NCBI GenBank assembly: GCA_001599595.1
Contig: BCHH01000007.1
Location: 2,805,093-2,869,092, forward strand
Origin: Beverwykella pulmonaria
Taxonomy: Eukaryota > Ascomycota > Dothideomycetes > Pleosporales > Melanommataceae
Direction of reading: 5' to 3'
DNA length: 64,000 nucleotides
Each line of letters starts with the position of its first letter. The stretch's first letter is position 1. Shown here in pieces: positions 35,101 to 47,385 of the stretch. Below the pieces are notes generated by a model that worked only from the letters and a program-made list of their open reading frames with translations, ran no database searches and was not told where the DNA came from. Both the position numbers and the translations under genes were made by a program.

Positions 35101-35858
35101 CGTCAGTCGCGTGTCTGTACAGCTGTTGCCATTGGTATTGTCGCCGAAACTTGTGCTCCGTTCACCGTTCTCCCTGCTCTCATGAACGAATACCGTGTCC
35201 CAGAGCTCAACGTACAAAACGGTGTTTTGAAGTCGCTGTCCTTCATGTTCGAATACATTGGAGAGATGGCTAAGGATTATGTCTACGCCATTACACCTCT
35301 CTTGGAAGACGCTCTCATCGACCGTGACCAAGTTCATCGTCAGACGGCGGCGTCGGTCGTCAAGCACGTAAGTGAAGCCCCAATATAAATATAATATCAC
35401 GCATTGGTACTTGTACTGTGGATGGTGATATGCTGCTCTGCGGCAAATCTCTAGACACAACAAGTATCAAGTGGGTGTAAATGAAACGTTCAAATCTCCG
35501 ATATTTCAGAATCGCGCTGACTCCGTAACCTTAGGTCGCCCTTGGCTGCGTTGGTCTCGACTGTGAGGATGCGATGATTCATCTTCTCAACCTCCTCTGG
35601 CCAAATTTGTTTGAAACTAGTCCCCACGTTATCGATCGCATCATCGAAGCCATCGACGGTGTTCGCAACGCTGTCGGCACCCCAGTAGTCATGAACTACG
35701 TTTGGGCTGGTCTGTTTCATCCGGCTCGCAAAGTCCGGCAGCCGTATTGGCGCATCTATAACGATGCATACGTCCAATCTGCTGACGCGATAGTTCCCGC
35801 TTACCCAGCTTTTGAGGATGAGGAGTTAAGGAGACATGAGTTGGAGATTTTCATTTGA
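32128..35858 (+). CDS. HSH155: Splicing factor 3B subunit 1 (U2 snRNP, HEAT repeat)
   Basis: Two exons, 32128-35367 and 35535-35858 (167-nt intron), give 1187 aa. The N-terminal third is disordered and charged. It has three tryptophan ligand motifs for UHM proteins: [16 protein letters not shown] and ARSRWDTT (about residues 198-242). The rest is a continuous HEAT superhelix ending [18 protein letters not shown], the invariant SF3B1 C-terminus. The lysine equal to human SF3B1 Lys700 is kept (DEQPKVRMV, Lys586), as is the following [13 protein letters not shown] repeat. SF3B1 clamps the U2-branch-site helix in the spliceosome. The long second intron sits near the 3' end. This is a core gene and should be single copy. 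Confidence 0.96.
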
Positions 35859-36785
35859 GTTAATGTAAGTTTCCTAGTACATACCGTTTCCTTTTCCTCT
35901 GGGGCTTGCCACCCTAGGGTCCGCGTTTGTTTCTCCATTTGCATATGTGGTGGATGGCGATCTGAAACAGGATCTGGGCGGAGGAGGGACGGGTCGGCCT
36001 GGAAATTTTCAACTCGGCAAGATGGGGTCTATCTTCTTAGTAAGTTAACCTACAGGCATTATATGCTGCCGATTCACAATAAAGTTAGGGCTGGCTCTTT
36101 GGCGTTTTCGTCTTCGTGTATATCAGCCTTTTGCATGGGATGGGACTATGGTTGTGTGGCGGTCTTTTCGGTGTGTATACTGAAATCCCTTCGCCACAGT
36201 AACAGGACTGGTAATGGGAAATGTGAATAGGGATAGCATGGTACAAATACTGAGACTGTAATTTACCTTTATACGCTGATATAGTTCAGGTTGCGTGAAG
36301 ATACTCAAATACCGGGAGAAGTTTGGCCCTCGGCATGCATATTCTAAGAACAAGGACATCTCAGGTAAGTCTTCAGGTGAGTACCTTTCGGTCACGCTTT
36401 CCGCTTAGATGCTTGACATTGTGCGCTGCCATATACATCTGACTTTGTGCGACTTCTATTCTTGGACCTCAGCTGCGGGGCACGAACGAGTTGTAGATAT
36501 AATACGAGAATGTTTCTCGCTCGCCCAGCGAATTATTGAGGGCTTACGTTGTGTAAGGCAGGCTAACTTGAGCCTGAAACAATATGCGCATACCTTGCTT
36601 CGCCTCGTTTATCTAATCCTCGAGGGTCTCGTATCGGGTCGGCAGACCACCTTTACTTTTATCTTGCCTTACGTCCCACAATCTTTTCCTTTCTTCTTAC
36701 TCCGTTCCCGATGTCTTCTAATTTTGCTTGACCGCCCGGATCCGTATGGGAGAGTGTTTGGGTTGCGGCGCTCTGAGCGACAACC
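35859..36785. other. Intergenic SF3B1 3' region / RBR ligase promoter
   Basis: About 930 bp between co-directional genes. A 129-codon plus frame (36409-36798) shows no domain. Confidence 0.45.
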
Positions 36786-39154
36786 ATGTCTACGATGATG
36801 ACCTGGCCCGAACAGGCTATCGACGACCGGTTAAACGTGCAAAACCATCCCCATCGTCGTGGACAGCCACCGCCGCCCTTTGAGATTTCCCCTAAAGCAA
36901 AGAGGATTCTGGGTTTGGGCTATGATGGTTTCCACATCAACGTTCCGGCTTTGCGTCTCACGACAGCGACGCCGGAGCATTGGCCACGGAAGGATTCAGT
37001 CTCATCGGACATGGCTGAGCAGCAGAGGCAAGCGCGCATCACGCGTTTTCAGATTCACTTGGCCGAGCAGCCGAAACATCCGCCTTATGTGGAGCAGTCG
37101 TGGCAGGGAAGGGCATTCGAATTCCCATCAAGAGAGGCAGAAGGCAGGGCGTCGTTGGATGAGCCCACCCGCCCTTTTCAAAACTCGAGGCACGGAAGAG
37201 CTTCTTTGGACTTGCCGCGACAGAAGACATCTCTGAAAACTGAGCAGCCGCCGCTGCGATCTGTGTCTTTGGCCCGGGGTTCTACCCAGGAGAGGACTTC
37301 ACTAGAGCTCTCGCGACAAAAGTCATCTGCAAAGGTTGAACAACGGCCACCGCGACCGCGATACTATGCGAACCATTCACACCATGGAAGAGCATCTCTA
37401 GACGCCCCGCGCCAAGCCGTGTCTCCTAAGATTGAGCAGCGACCGCAACGACCGGTGTCTTTTGCAGCACATATGCCCGGAACTGATGGCGGACCTGGAG
37501 GGGCCGCAGGTGTGCAACAAGCAGCCTCAAGAAGAGGAAAGTCGAATAGCTTTCCGAATTTCTCGAGGCCCTTGTCGCAGATCGAGCCCAAAAAGGGGCC
37601 GGGAGAGGAAGCGGGAAAGGGGAGGTTGTCAATGGAGAGGAGTGGGGTCCGGACTGGTGAGATACTGAGGCCGAAGATTATTGGGGTTGAAGATGGTGAG
37701 TCGCTGCAGGACATACCACTGGAACTTGCAGTTGGCGATGAAAAAATCGAGCTTGTTGCATCGCCGTCGCGACAGACTAGAAGCGTCGAGGTAAATGTGC
37801 AGCAAAATACACCACTCTCACCACAGACTACAGTCATCGAGGCGGATATCACTGGGGCGCCAGCTACTCCACGCGCCGCGAGTCTCTTCAATAACGCTTC
37901 GATGAATGTGTTCCCAGGAGACGAAGAATCCAACAAGCCAAAGTCAAGACCACTCCTCTCGAAGCTCTTCACTTCACTCCCTCTCTGTCTTGTAAGATCC
38001 GGAAACAGAAGACTGTCAGAAACCAAAGGATACAGCGCAAGACTTAGAAATGGGAGTGCATACAGCAATTACCTTTTGACGGAAAAGAATCTGCGCCAGT
38101 TGGAGGAAGATATTGGCTCGGTGCCCAAGATGTACGCTCTGGATCTCAGCCTACTACCAACTCCTCCTCTGCGTGCCCCTGGGGAAACGAACCGCCAACT
38201 GTTCTTACCGCCATCACGACCAACTCAAGGTCTCGCAAGCCCCCCGATATCCCAACATTCAGGCAAAGACTCACCGGGAGCAAACTCGGCATATGCAACT
38301 AAGGCACTCCCTTCTCTGCCAGGCAAAATACCGCCGTACACCCAACCGAAGGACCAGGAGGCCTCAGTGCCAGCGCTACCAGAACGTGTGGTCTTATCTC
38401 GAGTACGCCAAACATGCGAAGTCTGTAAGGAGTTAAAGCACATAGCTCATTTCTCGACGTGGGCTCCTACTACAAGATGCAAGCACCCTTCACAAACTTG
38501 CGTAGAATGCATGCAGACCTGGATCGCAACATGTATAGACACAAAGGGTTGGGATCAGTGCGTATGTCCTGAATGCGGCGAAGCACTGGCATACGATGAC
38601 GTCAAGCTATTCGCTACGCAAGAGGTGTTTGCCCGGTAAGTTCGCATTTGCCCCTTCGTACCAATTCTAGTACTGCAAAGGCTAAGGAATTACGAAGATA
38701 CGACTACCTCTCGACGTGCGCGGCTCTCTCCTCCCTTCCAAACTTCCACTGGTGTCAATCACCCACCTGTTCTTCTGGCTACATTTACGACGAATCCCTG
38801 CTTAACAACCCAATCTTCACCTGCACGTCCTGTGGTCATACCCATTGTCTCAACCACCCCTCCGTACCCTACCACGCCGGTGAGACATGCGCCGAGTACG
38901 AAGCCCGCACCGCCGCACCAGCCCCCTTCCAGCAGCTTTTAGATGAAAAAGCCAACGAGAAGTGCGTGCAGGAGACTAGCAAGCGCTGTCCGAATGCTAT
39001 CTGTGGCTGGTTTATTGAGAAGAATGAGGGATGCGATAAGATGACTTGCTGGAAATGTCGGTTCGAGTTTTGCTGGGAGTGTGGCGCGCCGTTTGGGCCG
39101 ATTAGTAGGAAGGGCAACAAGTTCCACAGAGAGGGGTGTAAATATTGGGGCTGA
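36786..39154 (+). CDS. RBR-type E3 ubiquitin ligase with long disordered N-terminus
   Basis: Two exons, 36786-38635 and 38698-39154 (62-nt intron; acceptor at 38670 also keeps frame), give 768 aa. Residues 1-540 are disordered and contain several repeats of the type HGRASLDxPRQxxSxKxEQ (four copies in about residues 135-220). RING1 begins CEVCKELKHIAHFSTW and ends CVCPEC. The IBR domain has WCQSPTCSSGYIYDE and CTSCGHTHC. RING2 is CPNAICGWFIEKNEGCDKMT followed by CWKCRFEFCWECGAPFG; the Cys in NEGCDK is the expected thioester-forming residue. RBR ligases pass ubiquitin through this cysteine. The partner and target are unknown. This architecture, with RBR at the very C-terminus, is common in filamentous fungi. 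Confidence 0.88.
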
Positions 39155-39500
39155 GTGAGTGAGGTTCCCGAGGTGAGGTTAGTATTTGTGCAGGTGGTTT
39201 CAAGCGAATGTGTTCATGGATGCGCATCCTTTGAAACAAACGGGGAGTGCAACAAAGAAAGGTGGAGAGATGCCTTACTACACCACCTCTATGCTGATTG
39301 GTTGAAGTGAGACTTTATGAGGCGTAGGTCTTCTTCTAAGGCGGCGATCATACTACGGACTTTCAGATGGCTTGATAAGCTGATCTCACTTTTTAAAGGG
39401 TCAATTTGACGCTCCCTTTCCCCTCTTTTCGTTCTTCCAAAGCACGCGTAATCCGAATCAACGTCTTATTCTCGCTTATGCCTTCCTGCGCTTTCGAGTA
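39155..39500. other. Intergenic, RBR ligase 3' region
   Basis: About 350 bp without a visible gene. Confidence 0.45.
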
Positions 39501-40371
39501 ACCGTCTCCGCAAGTCAGCGGGCAGATCTCAATGGGCAAACCCCAATCAACATACTCCATTCGTCCATATCACCCTACTTCACCAAGGACATCACGTCCG
39601 AGAGCTACCTTAGAAATGTCACCAGCGCCCTCATCTATAACTATGGCGTCGACGATTCCCATGGCGGAGAGGAGCAGTTCAATTGTCCACAGACTCCCCC
39701 GCGGCGTTGGCTGCGCGTAGCAAAATAGAAGACATCATCGTCGCACTGCCCATGCTACGCACACCTGAGTATACAAATGATCTCGATCCTTGGTAGAACT
39801 CGCAATCAAACTAAGTTTGCAGCTCGGTTATGTGCGATTCCTATGTTCTCCTAACGGAATGTGGCTCCGGGAAAGATTCATAATATAGTTTCACAGAGAA
39901 TCCGCTGGCGGCCCTGGGATTGCAGCAGATTACTACCCCATTCCTGCAGGCGGTTCCTTCACGCCCTGGATCGAATGCGCGGAAAGCTAACTAAAACTAC
40001 GCTCCGACGATCCCGACGATCACACAGACCTATACAACAAAGCCTGCCACGTCCTTCTCTCCCTGGCCCCAAATTAGAATCCCGATCTGTCCTTCACCAT
40101 GCCATCATAAGCGCAGATTTGTCTCTCACATTTGTAGCCTGATCAACGCGCCTTCAGTGCTGGAAGAATTGAGATCCGAGGGCTACAACTTCGACACCGA
40201 TGCAAATGGGCTAGTGGACTTCTGCGTTTCGCCGCGGCCGAAGAGAGGTGAGCATATGTAGGCGTTTGGGCGGGCGACGTCGGATTTGGAGAGGTTGAGG
40301 GTGGTGGATGTTGATCAACTACCTAAGGTATTTTTGCAGTATTTTAGTAATCCCGGGGAGAAGCCTGTGTA
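39501..40371 (+). pseudogene. Decayed coding sequence of unknown family
   Basis: Protein-like pieces occur in order on the plus strand but in changing frames with stops between them: SPYFTKDITSESYLRNVTSA with LIYNYGVDDSHGGEEQFNCP (about 39560-39690), KIEDIIVALPMLRTPEYTND (ending in TAG near 39796), ADYYPIPAGGSFTPWIECAE (about 39924-39985), SDDPDDHTDLYNKACHVLLS (about 40000-40060), and PSVLEELRSEGYNFDTDANG with LVDFCVSPRPKRGEHM then TAG near 40260. I do not recognise the family. Unusually short introns are a possible alternative, but at least two breaks have no plausible splice sites. Most likely a recently inactivated gene. Confidence 0.4.
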
Positions 40372-40554
40372 AAACTGCAACCGATTATCTCCTGTCATTG
40401 CGCAGAAAGTCTTTGAGTTGTTCAAGGATACCATGTTGAAGAGATTAAGCTTTGAGAACGGGGATTTTGTGAGAGAGAACCGTGATAAGGGATAGAGGTG
40501 CTCACCGGGCAAGTTGTACCCGGGATGAGAGTTTGTAGTTGGAAAGGGGTTGCT

Positions 40555-40571
40555 GGGGGGGGGGGGGGGGG
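40555..40571 (+). repeat. Poly-G run of 17
   Basis: Seventeen consecutive G in a gene-free stretch. It could form a G-quadruplex on the plus strand. The exact length is the kind of value that assembly often gets wrong. Confidence 0.9.
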
Positions 40572-43500
40572 AAGGTGCCGATGTTTCTATCGGAAAGGGC
40601 TGGGAAGAAGTGGAAAATAAAATCTTATGAGGAATGGTCTAGGGGATGCTGCCGATGAAGAGGTGGGGATTGAACGGATGTGGGAGTAGAAATGGAGAAG
40701 GGTATATGTAATTTGGTAGCGTCTAAAGGCGATGCACTGTGATGATTTCTTCGAATATGCAAAATCGTCGTTCACGTTCATTCTGGTGTCAATGGAGGTG
40801 ATCACTGGTCACATCCATATTCAATCATAGCTTCCAAACCACCTCCCACATCATTACTGCTCCCGATAATGTTGACGCCGCTATTGGTATGGAATTGGAA
40901 GCAACGCCGAGGCTAGTTTGTTGAGTGACGCGGTTGCTGCAGAAGATTCAAGGCGTCTTGAGGATTGCGCGGACTGGATGCACCTTGCTGACTGCTACCG
41001 TCTTGCTGATCGCTGCCATTTTGCTGACCGTCACCACCTTGCCGACCGCCGTCATCTTGCTACTAGAAGACGCCCTGCTGGTCGAGTATGCTGAATACGT
41101 TTGTCGTAAGAGCTGCAGCATGGTTTAACTCGATGCGAACGACACTTCCGTGTCCACGGATTAGAATGGAGGAGTCTGTCACGTATAGTAGAGACAGTCA
41201 ATCGTCTGAAGAATCAATGTGCATTCAAAAAGTGTGAAAGCGTGCGATGAGCTGAGACCTCGCACGAAGACTATATATACCCATGCCAGGGGAACTAACT
41301 AGAATAGGTAGTGTTGGAACACGTAGGACATGTGATAGAGTCAACATCTAGGCGGAAAGTGTTCTGTCACTGCGCTTCTGCCTCATCTTCGTTGGAATCC
41401 CCCTCACCATTCTGTTGCTGGGTGGGCATGTTGACGGTGGGACGGGTTCTCGACCAATTGGGGCGGGTAAGTTGGGAAAGAAGAACGCAAGTGGAGGAGG
41501 TTATGTTAAATTTGTAGTCTTAGTTTCCTTACCAGTGATATCGACGACGGTAGAGGATATTGGGATATGTAGTAAGAGTTAGCCGAGTTTGCAGAAGACG
41601 TAGTTAGATAGAACTTTAATTAAGCGACTCTCGTAAGGCTGACGGACTTTGAGTAGGCTCGTTCGGTTAGTCTGCCGGGCCTTGCGTTGACTGAAGCCGT
41701 TAATTCAGCTCCTGCTGCTGGTTGGCTTGGTTCCTCATGGTGAAAACTTCGATGGAGATGCTAAGTTACTTTTAGGAATGGTTTCAGGTGATGGACTGGG
41801 AAGTGGAGAAGTAAGCTGAGTTGATGTGGGAGGTAGTAAACTTGTAGAAGCAGTGGTGCTGCGTGAAGTTTTATAGAATAGGGCTGGCTGGGGAAAATAG
41901 AGTGAAAGGGCAATTGCAGATCAAGCCGGTGGAGCGGGCTACACTAATATGCTAGGCCCACTGATGACCTTCCCTTCACAAAAGTATTCTTATCTTCAAG
42001 AATCAACACTTGCTCGAGAGAATTGTGAGCGATTTCCAACTCTTTCGCGGTGTCCGCAGCCCTACCACTTAACTCGGATATACGTAAATGCCAAACATGA
42101 TAAATTATTTTCCTATTCTGGCCAAGAATATTAGGTTGTGTGTTGATGTCCACATTACGGGCAAAATGGGTACAAGTGAGCTTGACCTGAGGCAGGGAAA
42201 GCTGCGGCGTCGATATTGCCTGTTAGGGCAGGTCAGAATGCGCCTCTTCAAGAAAATGCAAATGTCGACATAATCGCAGTGTTCTTCTTGATGAAAATAA
42301 ATGTGTTCCTCTTTCGATTCCACAACCTGCCCAGGCCACGATTGTCTGAAAAATGCGTTCTTCTCACAGGCAAGCGACCTTCGTCAGGATCTAACTCCGA
42401 TAGAGACTGACCATGGTTATCAATCTCCTGCTGGGGTTGCGAGCACATCGCAAAGCTTAGGTCTATTGGTGGATCATAATCAATCAGGTCGTTTGGGGTG
42501 GCTCTTGAAGCCACAAACTAAGACGACTATAAATGATTTCCCATGTGGCCTTTGGCGAATACACATTAAGTCGGAACGGTGTGGAAACGGGGGAGAATGC
42601 GAAGTGCGGTAGATGCGTAGAAGCGGTTGACTTTAGAAACTCTCCTAGGTTCGACACGTGTACGCTAATGCATGTGATGGCTTAACTAGAAGAGGGCACG
42701 GCCGCCAAGAGTTCTCAACAAAACCGTTTCACACATGACATTCGTCACTCCCGCCCAGTTATCTCATCATTTTCTTGCGAGTCCAAGGGCCCGGTCTATC
42801 TTCCCCATTCAGACACGGGCCTGTCCGACGGAATGCACCCACGAGTCGGGTTCTCGGCAAAGCACGGTGGAAAGGCGCGATTCCATGTGCACGATAGAAT
42901 TTCTCCAACGTCACCTGTTCTCGCTACCAGCCCGTCTCGTCACTTCCACCTCTGGCTCATCAGACCCATAAAAAAAAGCGCTACACGCACATCGCCACCC
43001 AGTTCTTTCTTCCCGGCAATTTGGGAGATGGGAGAATCCTTCGGGATGTGCTTTCTACTACGGGATAGATCGCCACAGGGGCTTACCAATCTACACCTTG
43101 ACGTCGATCGCATAACTCAAACAGCACTCTGTCTCGCCATACTAACGATGACATACCGTCCAGTAGTTGAGGTATAAAAGCAATGCTCAGCCCAGTGACT
43201 CTAGCCATAGCATGCAGCCAACGGTGGGAAGGGGAACGGCCGATGATCACGGAAATTTCGGCATTCATTGTCTGGTCATCACGGTTTACTATCTGTTGTC
43301 ACAGCTGCTAGATCACAATTGATGGCTTGGCAGTTGATTCGTGTTAGGACCTCGGAACGATACCAGGCCAAAACAGTATTGTTCCATTGCACAATGCCGT
43401 TTGCGCCACAGGTACAGTACGAGGCGAAGCGAAGTACGAGATACACCAAAGAATTCGACCAGGGCATAACCTTGTTTCTTTGCCGGATCTGGTATCTTTC

Positions 43501-44029
43501 TCGAGACACGCTGGAAGCGGGAAGAAAGTCCTGCATACTTAGTCTTCGCGCTAACTCATCAGTCCACCGAATAAGGTCTCACATCTGCCAGAGCAAAACG
43601 CCAACAGCACCGAACGGATGATAAGCACGATATCCTTGCAGCGGCGAGCTGCGAGATTGCATCGCAGCGGGTTAATCCCCACAAAACTGGCTCAGCCAAG
43701 CCAGAGATAACAAGGTACTCGCGGACGGGAGGTCCCCCTGGCTGGGCTATAGGTTCTGCTCAACCAGCGATACCGAACGACTCGTGTTTACGAGTTGTCC
43801 GAGAAATTTGATTCGTTAGTGGTGCATTAAAGCCGAAAGGATAGAACCACCGAGCGTGGCCTGATTGTTCTGAGAATTGTCATAACCACTACCACCTCGG
43901 ACTGCTTTGTGGAGAAGCGCGCGACCTTGTTTGCGTAACTCCCTTTAGGCTCGATGCATACGAAAGTCAACATACGCTTTTCTCCAACTCTGCCCAGCCC
44001 CTCACGAAGGAATTTTCGCCTCGGTCCGA
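40572..44029. other. Long gene-poor interval
   Basis: About 3.5 kb. On the minus strand, 41100-40900 holds degenerate 15-18-nt repeats that read as Gln/Gly/Asp/Ser-rich sequence (GGDGQQNGSDQQDGSSQQ) after two TAG codons, and about 41430-41310 reads MPTQQQNGEGDSNEDEAEAQ, stop, then FRLDVDSITCPTCSNT. These could be remnants of one low-complexity gene. The rest (41500-44000) shows only short frames. Confidence 0.4.
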
Positions 44030-45397
44030 ATGTCGATCCTTGAGCCCGAATCTGCTATATGGTATTCATGTTGTTGGGTGGTTGTCTTCATTCGATTGGT
44101 GTCAAGACGATTGCACTTGGGAAGATGGAGAAATCTTCAGCTAGATGACTACTTAATCATCGTAGCCATGGTGAGCCTCCTCAAGCATTGTTGTATATCG
44201 GTAATAGTAACAGTTGCATTAGCTCACCGACACCATCCTTATGGCATGCATGCATTTGATCATTCACACCAGTAGTAACCTCATTGCTCCCACCGACAAT
44301 GTCTCGGAGTTTTCCTCTGAAGAAATCCAGGATCGAGTGTTTGGCTCCAAACTCGTTTTGATTGTGGAACAGATGCAGATTGTCACAATTTGGCTGGTGA
44401 AGACCTGCCTTCTATTGTTATACTTTCGAATGACGTGAGTATGTTCATTCTCATTCGGGCATTAGTCACTGATACTATCCCTAGCTTCCTCCTGTCTTAC
44501 CATAAGATTGTTATGGGTACTGCCGTCTATGTCGGCATTGGATTTGTAGGGCCGAATGTCTTTGAAAATAGGATTCTCTAACCGTTAACGCAGATCGTCA
44601 TGGAGATATTGTACTTTGGAGTCTGGTGTCGTCCCTTCTCGCAATATTGGGCTGTCCCCACAAGTAGTGGTACCTCCATGCTCCTCTGTACGGATAGTGA
44701 TCACAGGACTGACATTTTCACTAGTACAGTGCTCAGCAGCAACCAACCATCTTATCACGAACGCCACGCTCAACATCAGCTCCGATGTGATGATCATTCT
44801 TATACCTATGCCCATTCTCTTCAAAGCGAGACTTCCGAAAAAGAACAAGGCAGGGTTGATTGCCGTATTCCTAATCGGTGTCTTCACGGTAGAACTTCAT
44901 CTCTTGAAATTCAGTTTCTGGATTGCCTACAAATGGCTGACGCATTTTAGATCGTGGCCGCAATACTCAATAAGTACTACTCCTTCACGCATCCGTTTGG
45001 AGTCGAGTGGACGATATGGTACCTCCGCGAATCGTATACGGCGATCCTATGCGCCAACCTCCCACTCATATATCCCCTCATCCAGCGAGCGTTCAATCTG
45101 CGCAACTGGAGCTACAATTCTCACGGAACTGGACGGATCGGAGGGAGCTCAGGGCCCCGCGGTGCATTGACAGCCATGAAAACCTATGCGCCCAGCATGA
45201 AAAATCAATCAGGACCAAGCAGTCCTGGTACCATTAGAAGGGCTGAGAGCCAGGAGTGGATCAATGGCGGTGGTAGCGAAGAACTGAGGATTTATCACAA
45301 TACGGATTTCTCTGTCACGAGTGCAGTAGAGCTTGGCGTGATGGAATCTCCAAAGAACGAGACGAGCGTTGAATGCAAAAATAGCAAGGAATTGTAG
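44030..45397 (+). CDS. Fungal rhodopsin-domain seven-helix membrane protein (SAT20/PTH11-like)
   Basis: Six exons: 44030-44170, 44223-44434, 44485-44545, 44594-44669, 44725-44888 and 44951-45397, exactly 366 aa. Helices run from residue 10 (YSCCWVVVFIRLVSRR) through LQLDDYLIIVAM, TDTILMACMHLIIHTSSNLI, YGSK-like FGSKLVLIVEQMQIVTIWLV, KTCLLLLYFRMT, YHKIVMGTAVYVGIGF, YFGVWCRPFSQYWAVP, NATLNISSDVMIILIPMPIL and GLIAVFLIGVF. The order RLxxR, DDYL, EQMQI.TIW..K.CLL..Y.R.T and WCRP...YWAVP is the signature of the large fungal rhodopsin-domain integral membrane family, some of whose members (Pth11-like) act in surface or host sensing. Ligand unknown. The C-terminal 100 residues are a cytosolic Ser/Pro/Gly-rich tail. 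It lies 587 bp upstream of the co-directional OYE gene. Confidence 0.85.
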
Positions 45398-45983
45398 TAC
45401 CGGTCCTGTGGGCATACTCCAGGTATGTGGACTAAAATACACTACGCTGCTTTAAGCTTAGCGATTTATCAACATCCCATATTCCACAAAGCGTACCTCG
45501 CAGCGACGCAGCCCATGCACCTTTCATTATCCAGTTTGGACTATTTATCTCTTCCAAGTTGATTACTCCTTTCCGTCACGTTCTGAAAATTTGGACTATA
45601 CTACTAAAAGCAAATTACCCTACCTGTCCTGATCCCGCTTTTCGTCCGTCGGCCGAGGCACACACTTGCACCGTTCATCAAAGTCTCACTGATTCCATAG
45701 CTCTATTTGCAATTACTCAGCACGGTTCCTGATCGGGCCCATTAGGGAACCTGCTCGTCGCCAATTTTCTTATTGGAGTTCCACCAGAATCCCCTGTTTC
45801 CTGACCAATTCTTATCTGTCCACCGCGCCACTCCTCGCCTGTTGGCGCATCCACATAAATAAAGCCAGATCCTCTTTGCAGTTCGTTCTACATGCTACCA
45901 CGTTTTATGTATTGGCGCTTCACAGAATCCTATCATCAAATCTTATCTAAATATATTCCCGGATTGATTGATACCTTAGCACC
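45398..45983. other. Intergenic
   Basis: About 590 bp, 3' region of the membrane protein and promoter of the flavin oxidoreductase. No gene visible. Confidence 0.5.
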
Positions 45984-47385
45984 ATGACGACGAAACTTAG
46001 TTCCAAGATCGAGACACCATGCGGACTGGTATTTCCAAACCGGCTTGTCAAAGTATGAGGTCTTCCTTCTTGTGTTTGATGATGTGCTAAACTGATGAAC
46101 ACAGGCAGCAATGGGGGAAGTTATGGCTGAAGTTTCAGACCCCGGTGACAAGTACATTCAAGCGTATTCGACTTGGAGCGAAGGGGGCTGGGGTGGATTA
46201 CTAACTGGTATGGAAATATCCCAAGGCCCTAGTTCTTGGAAGAATTTCACTGATTCCGGGCAGGCAATGTCGATGTATCTGTAAATTACAAAGGCTCAAA
46301 CGACTCTGTTGGCTTCAAGCCGTCGTTACCAACATCCACACGAGACCAATGGAAAAGATGGGCCCTAGCCTCGCAGAAAAACGGCACACCTACTCTTGTG
46401 CAACTAGTGCATCCCGGTCGACAAAGTCCGGCGAAGAATGGAGATCGTGGCTTTTTCGAACCTTCAATCAGCGCCTCAGCGGTACCACTGAAACTTGGAG
46501 ATGGATTGGTGGAGCGTTTGCTATCGAAAGTCATCTTTGGAACGCCGAGGGCCATGACTCAGAAAGACATCGATCAAGTTGTTCAAGAGTTTACCGGAAC
46601 AGCCAAGTTGGCCTACGAAAGTGGTTTCAAGGGAGTGGAACTTCATGGAGCCCACGGATATCTGCTTTCGCAATTTCTCTCTCCGAAAACGAATCTTCGC
46701 ACAGATGTCTATGGTGGCACCGCTGCCAAACGCACAAAAATCGTTATAGACATCATCCGATCGATTAGAAAAGAAGTCCCAGCCTCATTCTGCGTCGGTA
46801 TCAAGCTGAATTCGGCCGATGTTGATGGCTCTGAGAGTCTCGAGGAGAGCCTCGAACAAATTGGTCTCATTGCGCAAGAGCAGATCGATTTCCTGGAGAT
46901 AAGTGGAGGCACGTACGAGAACCCTAGAATGTCCGCGGGCGACAATAATACGGCATCCAGATCAGCAAAACGCGAAGCCTTCTTTCTCGACTACGCAAAG
47001 GCCGTGCGAGCCCGGTTCCCCAACATCATCCTAATGGTCACAGGCGGATTCCGGAGTCGGGTTGGTATGGTCGCTGCGCTAGAGAGCAATGCTTGCGACA
47101 TAATAGGACTCGGAAGGCCAGGAGCGGCATTTCCACATCTCCCAAAGGACATCATACTGAACGAGAACGTGAAGGATGCAGATGCAGTGGTAGATCTTGC
47201 CAGGGTTGAGGGTAATTGGCTTGTTAAGAAATTGGCTATCAAGGCCTTGAACGCTGGACTGGACACGGTTAGTTCAAGTACCTACCTAACTATTTCAAGA
47301 ATGCTAATGGGCTTAGATGTACTATGTGTCGCAGATACAAAAGATGGGAGTAGGCAAGCAGCCTGCGCCACCTCCGAAGGCGTAG
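45984..47385 (+). CDS. NADH:flavin oxidoreductase, Old-Yellow-Enzyme-like
   Basis: Four exons: 45984-46052, 46105-46207, 46264-47267 and 47317-47385, exactly 414 aa. TIM-barrel OYE signatures: start CGLVFPNRLVKAAMGEVMAE, LVQLVHPGRQ, FTGTAKLAYESGFKGVELHG then AHGYLLSQFLSPKTN and DVYGG, FLEISGGTYENP, ILMVTGGFRSR and IIGLGRPGAAFPHLPKDI, which contact FMN phosphate. His-Gly-Ala-His supplies the substrate-binding pair. The last exon encodes the short tail MYYVSQIQKMGVGKQPAPPP, ending KA; the unspliced frame running to 47453 would replace it with unrelated residues. Such enzymes reduce activated alkenes with NAD(P)H and occur both as detoxification and secondary-metabolism enzymes. Substrate unknown. 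Confidence 0.92.
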
